Shown one piece after another: positions 10,854 through 20,978 of a stretch of DNA of 64,000 bases; positions within the stretch are counted from its first letter, which is position 1, and each line of letters begins with the position of its first letter. Location of the stretch: positions 1 to 64,000 of the forward strand of contig JBBHKE010001492.1 of assembly GCA_037447655.1 (NCBI GenBank). The letters are read 5' to 3'. The DNA comes from Zygnema cylindricum. Lineage: Eukaryota; Streptophyta; Zygnematophyceae; Zygnematales; Zygnemataceae. The notes under the pieces are model-generated. The model saw only the letters and a list, made by a program, of their open reading frames with translations, was not told the origin of the DNA and made no database searches. The position numbers were made by a program, and so were the translations under genes.

Positions 10854-12640
10854 AAAGGGTGTGTGCCTATGTGATCAAGAAAGGGTTTTTTCTTTCGTTT
10901 TGACAGAAAATGGGACTTACAACGAGAAAATCTTATGCCGTACGAAAAATGGGCAAGAACCAAAGTACATTTTGCGTCATCTTAGAACTTGGGCAGGACG
11001 TCAATTTGGCGCTAATTATCATCGCGACCCACTTCCACGTCACGCTAGCTCATCTTCACACTTGTACTGGAATCAAATCGCGATCTGATTTTAGCCAGAA
11101 TAACACCCTATCGACGAATAGAAATCCGTTATTGCACGCGTGAAATGTCTTCGAAGTTTTTTGAACGAGGGAGAGTACACGTTATTTTTTTCCCTGCTCG
11201 TCACGCGCATGTACGATAAAAAATGACAAGCATGTACGAAAAACAATTTGTTGGGGTCTCAGACCTCCAATTCCATTCATGGGTCTTTTGAAAAAGTTTA
11301 CGACGTCCTCTTCTCTCCCCATCTTTCTCATTCGACCGCGCCTCTTTCTCTTTTCTCTAGATGATATGCAGCAATAATAGTATAAAATGAAAGATTTTTT
11401 TTTTACTTTTTTTTTTTAATATTTTTGTCTCAGTTTGATGGCATATCGAATGATAAAAAGTAAGAAAAAGAAATCGGGACGCCATGGCGAAAAGTTTACG
11501 TGTTGATGACGTCACAAGGTAACATGACTTTGCAATGTCACAAAACCCTAAACATCAACAATGTCACAAAAAACTAGTAATGTGTATCGGTAAGGATTTT
11601 GCGATAACCGATATGGGCATTTTTTCGAGTAACCGATAATTGATATATTGGTACGATATATCGTTATCGGTATTTTCGCCGATAAATACCTGATGTTATT
11701 ATTGGCGATAATACGGATATCGATAACTATCGGCGATATATGTACGGACCGTACAGATAAATGTACGGCCTGTACACTTAGCTGTACGTGTTTTTCCAAG
11801 GAAGCGCCGCAAACCCCATTCCCCCTGATTTCGGTAAAAAATCGCGATATTACCTTCTTTATTTCTAATTTAACGGGGTTTTACTTGGGTACCCCTTCTA
11901 GAATGTCCTTTTGATTGTTATTTTTTTTATAAATGGCAGTTAATGGCGGCACTATGACAAATTTGTTCATCTGCTTTGTTCGTGTTCGTCTGCTTTGTTC
12001 ATCTGTTCGTCTGGTTTTGAAAAAGTTTGATTTTCCAAATTTACAATGTAATTTATTTTTTCGTTCCAGTACTATAATTTTAGAACTATAAACTATTATT
12101 TTAAATTTGTCAACGTTTATGTGACGCGCTATCCATCATAAATTTCAATTAAACAACGTACGGAACAAATTCTTACATGTGACATACCACGCTATATAAA
12201 GTAATAATATAATACACTATATTATAAAGTACTATTGTATGCATACTATATATTTTAAGTTATCGCCGATATGGAATTTGTTGGTCTTAGACCGATATAT
12301 CGGGATTTTGACCGTTCGATAACCGATAACTATCGGTATCGGTGTTATCGCGATAATTTTTTTTTCCGATACACAACACTACAAAATACTCAAGGTCTAT
12401 AACCATCGCCGTTTTTATAGACGTCTCTAATTTCAGGAAGTTTAGTAGTCGTCTACATTTCGTTTCGTAATATAGTAGGGTGTTGCACATTTTGTAGACG
12501 TCTACAATTGTCACATATTTGAAGTAATGAAGGCGCAAGTAATGATTGACATGGGAACACTTTGAAAAGTACGCCGCATAATATGCCCTAAAATCCAAAG
12601 TAGCATTTCAAAGTTCCGGTTACATGGGCACACACCCTTA
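10854..12640 (+). mobile_element. TAAGGG-TIR element, copy 2 (split)
   Basis: Left end AAGGGTGTGTGCCTATG and right end CATGGGCACACACCCTTA form TIRs. The body is collinear with copy 1 up to 11574 and resumes at 12382, because a hAT-type MITE is inserted between. Confidence 0.75.
11575..12381. mobile_element. hAT-type MITE, 807 bp, nested
   Basis: TIRs TAGTAATGTGTATCGG (left) and CCGATACACAACACTA (right) have the TAGTGTTG-like ends of hAT elements. Flanking 8-bp duplications are CAAAAAAC (11567-11574) and CAAAATAC (12382-12389), one mismatch. The subterminal regions are packed with CGATAACCGATA / TATCGGTATCGG words, as transposase-binding arrays often are. No intact transposase. Confidence 0.85.
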
Positions 12641-13706
12641 GTCTTCAAAAACAACACTCCACCAGAGACTTTGGTTTCGTCACTTTGTGCACCTTTGACT
12701 AAAGGTGGGGTTACATCGGGAGGTCTCCGAAATTGTACGCGCAACAATATATCGTAATACAAAGGTCTCAGTTACATTGGGTAATGTTTGTAAAGTTACG
12801 TGTCTTGAATTGAGTGGTATCACGTAAGTTAAAGTTCAAATATTGAAATCCTAAAAGATTTTCCAAACCGACCAATTTCAATGTGAAATCATTACTTCCA
12901 TACACAGTTGTTCAATTCGTACAGATGTGGACTTTTCTCATATGTATTCGTTACTTTCGTACTTCTCTTAAGTTTCGTTTAGTTTTAGTTGTACTTAAAA
13001 CTGCACGGATTAGTTTAAAAAGAGACCTTGCATCGATTGGGCGAGAAGTTTGAATATGTTTAGGATGGTCCTCGTCTGCAAGGAAGTTGCCATTGAAGAC
13101 GCGTCTGAAGCTTTCACGAACCTCGCCACAAGCATCTATGCTTATAACTCGAGGAATACTGGGAGCACGTTAAGGCTCCAAAGAATGGGCTACTTGGAAA
13201 GAACCGAATATGTATGGGTATCTACTTCAGATTCGAATAGAATGGTCAAGCCACTAGGATTAGAAACCACTTTCTTCGAAATGTGAAGAGTGGAGGTATT
13301 AGAGCTTGCAATTTATGTCCGGACGAGGTGAAGGTCAAAAACGGAAAAATCTTCTCTTGGCTCTCAAAAACGTGTAACATCGGATTTGGATGAACTCACT
13401 GGAAGTCCTAGGTCTAGCTAGAGCAAACAAGTACAAGGTGTGCGAATGAAAATAACAAATATTTATAATAGGCATAACAAAAAGGAAGTAGATGTCGCCA
13501 GGCCAAGGATTTCTTTGCAAATGGCTTGTCGTTTCGACCGTTGGATGACCCTTATTTAAAGGCAGCAGTGAAGAAGAACGCAAGATAGAGGGGCCTTACA
13601 AGCTACTTTACCGCAGTCGCATGAGAACGCGTTGGTTGCCATAGACCAAGGCGACGTTACATAAAGATTTGGCGGGCTACGTGGAGACGATGGAAGTCAC
13701 CAGTGC
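12641..13706. other. No clear gene; possible hAT debris
   Basis: An open frame at 13050-13286 (plus) has no recognisable family. At about 13290-13390 a plus-strand frame reads SGGIRACNLCPDEVKVKNG, which faintly recalls a BED-finger start and lies upstream of a hAT fragment. Otherwise nothing is supported. Confidence 0.35.
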
Positions 13707-13847
13707 ATGATCAAAGATGTGTGGACAGGAGCTCATGAATCTCCTCTCTTTAGCATTCTAGGTGTCACCCCCAAGGGTGACATGTTTCTCACGTCAGAGG
13801 ATACCGGTGGGAAAATCAAGGATGCCAAATACGCTTATAAGGTGTAG
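13707..13847 (+). pseudogene. hAT transposase (DUF659-like) fragment
   Basis: A 46-residue frame contains KDVWTGAHESPLFSILGV, then GDMFLTSEDTGGKIKDAKYA. This follows the plant DUF659 pattern of D(G)WT..., L.N.L...P.G..FL.S.D.S...KDA. It is far shorter than a transposase and flanked by non-matching sequence, so it is a relic. The family call rests on the motif pattern only. Confidence 0.5.
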
Positions 13848-13889
13848 GAGAAAGTAGTTGTTATTTCTTTCTTTTGAGTTAATTTGATA

Positions 13890-15780
13890 ATTCTCTTTTC
13901 CCTATCACTTTCTATCTAAACCCCAATATATATTTTGCCTCCCTTAAGTCCTTCATATTGAATTGACTTCTTAAGTCTTTCTTAAGTTTTATTATCATTT
14001 CCAAAGACTTACTCAAAACTAATAGATCATCCATATAAACAACAACATAAATAATTATATTTTCATCCTTAAACATGTAAATAGAGTGGTCGAAACTGAT
14101 TCTTATGAATCCCAGCTTGGTAAACAACACATCTAGCTTGATGTTCTACTGCCTTGACGCTTGTTTCTGTCCATAAAGGGACTTGATTAACCTACAAACC
14201 TTGTTCTCCTCCATTTTTGTCACAAAGCCCTCAGGTTGCTTGATGAAGATCTCTTCCGTTTAATTCTCTCAGCTACTCCATTGTGCTTTGGAGTGTATGG
14301 TACAGTTAACTGGTGTTGGATACCTTTTTCTTTAAAAACCTCCTCAAACTTCTTTGAAGTATATTCCCCCCATTATTAGTCCTTATTCCATTAATAGGTG
14401 TCTCATGGAGCTTCTCACTCTATGCTTTATATTTTTTAAAAACTAAGAATGCTTCTGACTTAGATCTTATAAAGTAGACTCAAGAATACTAAGACCAATC
14501 ATCTGTTATAGGTAACATAAACCTTTGACCCCTACAGATAAGACTCTAGATGGTCCCCAAACATCAGTCTGTACCAAGTCTAACACTTTTTCCCCTCTTA
14601 AACTGGCAGTTTTAGGAAATGGCAACCTCTTTATGCACATCCACTATAATCATCCATTTCCATTTCATCCCTATGCTTAATCCCTTCTACAGTTCCCTTA
14701 GAACGTATTTCCTTTAGCCTGACTAAATGAACATGCCCCAATTTTTTAAGCCACAATGATACATTATTGGCACATGTATACAAAACTCATTGTTTGCCAT
14801 TACTCAAAACAATGCGAAACATCCATTGCCTTCCCTTTTCTGCTATCAAGTAAACCTCATATTTGAAACTAATTGTCATAATTCCCTAACTATTATTAGT
14901 GTCAAAATTCTTATCATCCAACACAAAAGTTGAGATCAGATTTTTGCTCTTCTCCAGAATATACAATACTTCCGACAAGGTTACAATTGATGCTTTCCCA
15001 TCTACTAAAACTGTGAGATCAACTAACCCAACTAGGCTAGTTGTTACTATCCTCCCATCCCCTAGCTCAATCTCAACTGAAAGGATTTTCTTGAGTTTTG
15101 CAAAAAACCATTTATCTCGGCACATGTGCATTGATGCTTCGGAATAGACGATCCATATTTCCTCTGGTTTCTTGGGGACTCCTCCAAATGTACATCTCTG
15201 CTTTCTCAAATTCCTAACCTATTCTCTATCAAACTTCTCATTCAAAAGAAGTTCCTTCGACTCCTTGTCTCCTCGAATGAAACCTCATCATAATCTCCAT
15301 GAACTTGTGTGAGAAGAGCCTTCTTCTCTCCCCGTGGCTCACATTAACTTGCCCATCCTTGGTCTTTAGAGCTACAATCCAGTTAGAATCTGCCATGTAG
15401 TGCCCCGAATTCTTGCAAAAATGGCAAACTCCTTGCGGAGGTCCCTTCGCCTTTCCATTGAAACCCCCTCCCTCTTTTTATTTCCCACCAAAATTTATGT
15501 AATCATTTTCGGAGGGACGATTACCACACTTCCTCTAATCAATTCCAATTGCTTATTCTTGTACACTAAGACTAACTTTCCTTAGCTCCAAAGTGTTATC
15601 CCTCACCAAGATCATCCCCACTGTTTTATCCCATTTCCAAGTAGCATATCTTAGTTCTTGTAACTGGTTATGAATATTTTCATACTGTTGAAAAGAACTT
15701 ATTATTATTTCACTTCTTATTTTAGTCTTTAGAGAAGAGGAAGAAGAGAGTGACACCATGGATGCCCCATAGTCAGACAA
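13890..15780 (-). pseudogene. Decayed Ty1/copia gag-pol, minus
   Basis: Broken frames are collinear with the better copy at 60-64 kb. A gag piece lies at 15780-15553, then a protease region at 15209-14886 (EASMHMCRDK in place of DSGASMHMC). Integrase traces at about 14700-14260 retain the region matching EQNGVAERL. RT at 14130-13912 carries YMDDLLVLSKSL. RNase H and both LTRs are absent. The protease active-site Asp is lost and many stops and shifts occur, so it is dead. Confidence 0.8.
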
Positions 15781-16533
15781 TAGTCATATAGACAGATTGA
15801 CTGATTACCAAAATGATCGATTGACCAGGATTGGATCCGAGGTCCCTCACTATCCAGAAAAAATTGTCGCCCTATCGATTAAGTCGTAGATGAATTGTTA
15901 GATGTATATCTTGAAATTAAAGCTTTGATCTCAGCAAATAAGAGTGCGAGGAGGATTTTAGAACTTATAATATTTTTGTCTAAGTCAAAATGTAATACTT
16001 ACCTTTATTAGTGTTACAGTAGCAGAGTATTTTGTACGTCTACAAAGACAAGCGTGGGTATCTAAAACCTGTGCAGATATTCTAGAAGAGCGCCGACAAC
16101 AACATACACGCGTTGACTATCGAATGAGCGAAATCACAAGATCGAATGGACGGAATTAAAAGCGAGCATTTGTGAACAATTGATTGTACCGAATAACGAG
16201 TACCGTTGATAACGAATCGAGTCGACAGACGAGATTCATGCGGGGACCACAAGTGACCAAGCATAACTGTACGCGCCCAGGTGGACCGTACTTCACGACA
16301 ACAATCGGGTGGATTGCGCGACTGACGATGACTAAGCGAAACCAACATTAGTTGTACGGCGTCGAAATTGAAAATATTTGAAACACATTGTTTTGAATTT
16401 TATCACATTAAAAATTAGTGTTTCGTCACTCAGATTACGCCTAGGGAAAATTAGGGTTTTGAAAGTACCGTGAGTACAATGACGTAAAATTTCGGTACCT
16501 TGTCATTTTGTAGTGCAGTACGATAACGCCAGG
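15781..16533. other. No gene recognised
   Basis: Unique-looking sequence between two copia relics. The minus frame at 16348-16082 shows no family motif. Confidence 0.45.
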
Positions 16534-18066
16534 TGTTAGTTGTTGATTAGTTAGTTAGATTGACATACTCTCAATGTATAAAGTTTAGGACTTAGAAAAA
16601 ATGTAATCATCCAGTTTTGAAAATATGGAAACTTAGATGCAGTTTTTGGGAAACTTCCATCTTCTATATCTTATGGTTTACTTGACCGTTTATATTCCAA
16701 TTTTGGGAATTGATAGTGTGTATGGTGATCTAATTGTATGTGTATTTTGGCTTTAATTGGAGTCGTGAGTTTGATTTTGTAGTGTTCAAAAAACTGATGT
16801 TTGGTGGGATTCTTGTTAGCTTCTGTTGAAAAACATGTCTACTTCTAAAACTACTGCTGAAGCTCCACCTGTTCTAGTAGTCATAGAACAATAGGTTATG
16901 GGCCTATCTTCAATAATTCCTATCTTTAATGGGCAGAAATATGCTTACTGGGCGGATATGGTTGAGTCGTACTTTGAAACTGCAGGTTTGATGGAGATTT
17001 TGGATGGATCACTTGATGAATCTCATCCAACTTGGGCGAAAAAGAATTCACAGGCTCGAAATACTCTGAAACTATGTCTATCGGAGAACCATGTTATCTC
17101 ACGAATCAAAATGAAGAAGGCGATTGATATTTGGATATCTCTTAAGGAGTCTTATGAGAAGGCGAACGTTCAAGAAGAACTTCTATTGGCAGGAAAGATC
17201 TAGGATTATAAATACTCGGGGGGAACGATGGCCGAGTATACGATAACTTTCGAACTCTTATTAATGCTCATGCTTGTGTTGGTGGTACCTTTCCTGAATT
17301 TCAGCAAGCGTCTTTAGTCATTAGAGGTCTTCCTAGCACTATGAAAGATGCATCTGTTGCACTTAAAAAGAATGATAAAGCTAGCTAGACACTTCAGTTA
17401 GCTATCAATATTATTTTGGAAGAAGAGTCTACGTCAAAGGTTCTCAATGGAGAAAAGCAAGTCGAGGCTTTTCACACAGATTTTGAGAGGAAAGGTTAGT
17501 TTAACCAGTCAACAAATATGTTTAATCAACCAAGGAATCTGCTTAACCAGAATCAGGGTCAGTTTAAACAATTTATTCAAGGACAAAATAGACAGTGTTT
17601 GACCGCATGTTTTTATTGTTTGGAATGTGGTCATGGCTATAGATACTCTCATAAATTGAAAAAGGCAAATGAAACAGGTCTATATAGGCCGGGTTGGCAA
17701 CAGATTCTATTTAATCACGGCTTCCTTGGAAAGCAGGTTCAAACCAATTCTATGTTTTCTTCATTTGCTACTGAGGAGGATCACTCATTGAGCTTCAACG
17801 AGCAAGATGAATCGTAACTATTTGCTATGGCGGCAGCAATGGAGGGCTCAAAGGACCCCGGATGGATCATACACACGAGAGCATCGGCCCACATGCGCTG
17901 GAACAAGTCGATCTTTACTAATCTCAAGGCTACACCTGCAAGGAATATTTACTATGCATGTGGCATGAGTGTTCAAACTACTGCTCAAGGTGATGTTTCT
18001 ATACTGGCAGATGTAGGAGGGAAGTCGGTTGAAAGAACACTTCACAGTGTTTTGTGTTGTCCATAG
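16534..18066 (+). mobile_element. Truncated copia element with LTR, PBS, gag and protease
   Basis: A probable LTR at 16534-16890 starts TGTTAG and ends AACA. A primer site follows at once, then gag (16898-17203), which carries PIFNGQKYAYWADMVE and NTLKLCLSEN, typical of the copia Gag UBN2 domain. A degenerate zinc knuckle (CFYCLECGHG.R.SHK) lies near 17610. A protease relic at 17827-18066 reads GWIIHTRASAHM where DSGASxHM is expected. The body stops at 18066 against an inverted LTR-like repeat. Integrase, RT and RNase H are missing. Confidence 0.75.
16891..16906 (+). other. Copia PBS complementary to tRNA-iMet anticodon arm
   Basis: The core GGTTATGGGCC (16894-16904) is the exact complement of the anticodon stem-loop GGCCCATAACC of plant initiator tRNA-Met. 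The 18-nt word at 16889-16906 is identical to 29900-29917, the same position in an unrelated copia element. This is the half-tRNA type of primer site known from Drosophila copia and Ty5. Confidence 0.65.
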
Positions 18067-18600
18067 CCATTTCTAGCCATGGATTCACCCTAGGAAGCAC
18101 CACAGACTACCCTAAAAACAGCCTACTTTGGATACACACAGAATTCAACAGAATTAACAAAACAAGCTGAAACTACATTTACAGATATTATCTAGGATAT
18201 AAAATGACCTCACAAAGTTTCAGACAAAAATAATAAACAGATTGATCACATCATCTAGTCAAAGTTGCATAAAAACAGTCTGCCAGAACTTTGATCGGAC
18301 AGACTAACTTCACAATGAAGTAAAACACAGACCAGGATCACAATAGACCTGAAAATCTGTGACAATATTAAAAATATAAATAGGAACACACATGCATAAT
18401 TTCAGATAATTCCGCTAGCAGATCTGAGAGTAATCCTCAGATAAAATTACCAAAAATAACCATAAAACAGTTTTTGGTCCAAAAAGTTCCTATGTCCTAA
18501 AATGACGAAGTCTTACAAATATATACAAGAGCTTACTGCTGAATGTACGGAGGCATATCAGCCGTACGCTATCTACCAGCTACCTCTATTAATGTCGGTA
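18053..18600 (-). repeat. LTR-like repeat E, inverted copy
   Basis: The reverse complement matches 55168-55697 almost end to end. Shared landmarks are CGTACGGCTGATATGCCTCC, ACTTTTTGGAC, TTCTGGCAGACTG and a terminal ATGGCTAGAAATGGCTATGG. The end encodes M-A-(R/E)-(N/K)-G-Y, probably a gag start, so this is an LTR plus leader of a further copia family. Confidence 0.6.
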
Positions 18601-19224
18601 TACCCGAATACTTCAAGGTATGTCAAAATGAGTAAATCTACGCTAATAATTAATTCACAAAAAGACACATCAATGTTCAACCAAATATTTACATCGACGC
18701 TTCCGTAAAATCCGCGTACTGAGTATCAACTTGATTAGTCACTTGAGAACGAAACCACGTCATGAACCGACATCACATATGTACGGTCCACTTGATACCA
18801 CATTATCAAAATACAATCATTTGGAAATATCGGCGGACGCCGTCCGCCCTCCTAATGTACCACGGACCACTTGCCGAAATTAAACCGTACCGAACTTGCG
18901 TCCTTTGCAATAAATACGCCTCTCGCAAATAAAGTACACTTGTCCAAATAAGACGCTTCGTACTGGCGGCGTACATATTAAACATTTTGTAAATTTTACA
19001 TCGGATCGCTTCGCGATCCGCCGTCCATTTGTAAACGTATTCTGAGCCACTCAATTAATCCCTTTAATTTCAATCGTACAATTACTTCCCCAATCCACAA
19101 ATCCATGCGAACCTCCATTTGTACCACACATTATTTCCGGTAATAATATACGCACGAACCGTCGCGTGCGCACAAAATGTGGCGTAAGTACGAAACTAAC
19201 ATTTCAAAAACAACAGTTATATGC
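18601..19224. other. Gene-free, two strong hairpins
   Basis: At about 18833-18852 GGCGGACGCCGTCCGCC folds into a 7-bp stem. At about 19002-19021 CGGATCGCTTCGCGATCCG folds into an 8-bp stem with a TTC loop. No coding signal. Confidence 0.5.
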
Positions 19225-19425
19225 GTCAAAACTCGACAGCAGCGTATAGCAAACGGCAACTCCGGTCGGCCATCGGACATCCTGTTCGAAATGCACTTTT
19301 TTCGTTTTTGAAGAATTTTGAAAACGAATCGCACAGACGTGAACCGTACAAGAATTCATTCCGTCACAAACTTATTAACAAACTAGGGGACCAATCACAT
19401 AAGAGAACACATAATGTCAAAAAAA
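19225..19425 (+). repeat. Dispersed repeat F, plus copy
   Basis: Matches the reverse complement of about 25255-25470. Shared words include CAAACGGCAACT, CATCGGACATC, GAACCGTACAAGA and GACCAATCA. The pair is inverted and brackets the CWF19L1-like gene. Nature of the element unknown. Confidence 0.65.
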
Positions 19426-19439
19426 AAAAAATTGATGGA

Positions 19440-20978
19440 AAAAGAAAAAAAAAGGCATGCCCAAAGTTCCTTCGCGGTGCCACGCAAGCGTTTGTACAGC
19501 CCGAAAATAAACCTGGGGGAACTTAGAACATGCCCAAAAAAAAAACCTCAAGCGCCCGAAAAAAAAAACAGCAAAGGACCAAGCGGACACCTCACACGAA
19601 TCATCTCTTCTTTTCACTTTCAGCGTCCCAAAATTCTGATAAACCTAGCAAAACCTTTCCAACCAAAGGCTCTTCTTTTATCCCTGTTTATCATGACAAC
19701 CTCATTCTGTTGCTAGTCGCCGCTTACTCCCAAGATTTCTTTACCCTCACCCTTTTCTTGGTTGTCTTTTTTTCTTGACAACTTAATTTTACATTTGCAA
19801 CTTTTTATGAATGTTTAGATTTTAATGTTAATTGTGTTGCATTCTGACCTACTGAAACCATAGTGATAGGCTAAAAAGCTTCGTATTCATAAAAATTTAA
19901 ACTTTAAATGAATGGAAAGGAGGAAAAAACGGGAGAAAGACGAGAGGAGAAGGATTATAAAAATCTTGAATTTTCTGAACTTCGATTATGTACCGAAGTT
20001 TTTGTCGGTAAAAATAGTAAATAGGAGAGGGTGGAGAACAACATAAAAGAAACGGAACAAAAAATTGTGACTTAACATGACAGAGGAGGTTCAAGAAATT
20101 GTTTACGTGTTTACTGAAAGGTGTGTGGGCGAAGTATTTTTATTCATTTCTTGATTTTGGTGTTTTTTTTTTTTGTCATGGTTGTTTGTGGTTATTTCTC
20201 TTTGCAAGTCTTTTCTTTTTTGGATTGGTTGGAAGGTGTTTTAAAGACCTAAATTCACTTTGATTTCATTTGATTGATTAAATATAAATAACCACTTATT
20301 TTAAAATAATTACGATATCCTGTCTGGCCAAAATTGTTTTACATCTTACGCTTCTTTTGTTTTACGCGCGTCTCAAGAGAAAAAGAAAAGGTATATACAA
20401 GGAATGGAAATAGTGTTTCGACATATGTTGTACAATGATAGTTAACTTTTGACATTTTAGGTACACACTTAGTTGAAATTTTTACCTCTGTGTATGCTTT
20501 GTAATTTTCTTTGTAATCGTTTTTGTCTTTTACTTGTTTCTCGTACAGCCAAACCACACTTGATATTGGTTATCTCCTTTCCATCCAATATCGAAAGCAA
20601 ATCTGATAGATACATAATAGGAAATAGTACGAATAGTACAAAAAATGTACAATTATTGGCAAGTATCCCTAGATGGAATATAATATGCGGCGTAGTGGAG
20701 CAATCATTCAAAAATGGTGAATTGCTAATTTATACTGTGGACCATATTCACCATACTGGTGGCACATCGGCTTTTTTCACTATGGTAGATAAAGAAAGAA
20801 ATGGTAGAAGGCCAATAGAATGCGGGCATTTTGCAATCATTCATTATCGACAAAAAAAAAAAAAAACATTCGGAAAAGCAAATCAACAGCTCCCCAAAAA
20901 CAACTGAAATAAAATTGCTTCTTTTTTTAAAGAGCTTGAAAATTCACAAATTGGCAACATGGAAAAGAAACCACAATC
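19440..20978. other. Gene-free flank of CWF19L1-like gene
   Basis: Contains A-rich tracts (19420-19570) and the probable 3' flank of the gene on the minus strand. A 144-codon plus frame at 20473-20907 has no recognisable domain; I would not call it a gene. Confidence 0.45.

Noticed and set aside
20473-20907. 144-codon frame as a host gene
   Set aside because: No domain, no splice context, composition like the surrounding AT-rich flank.
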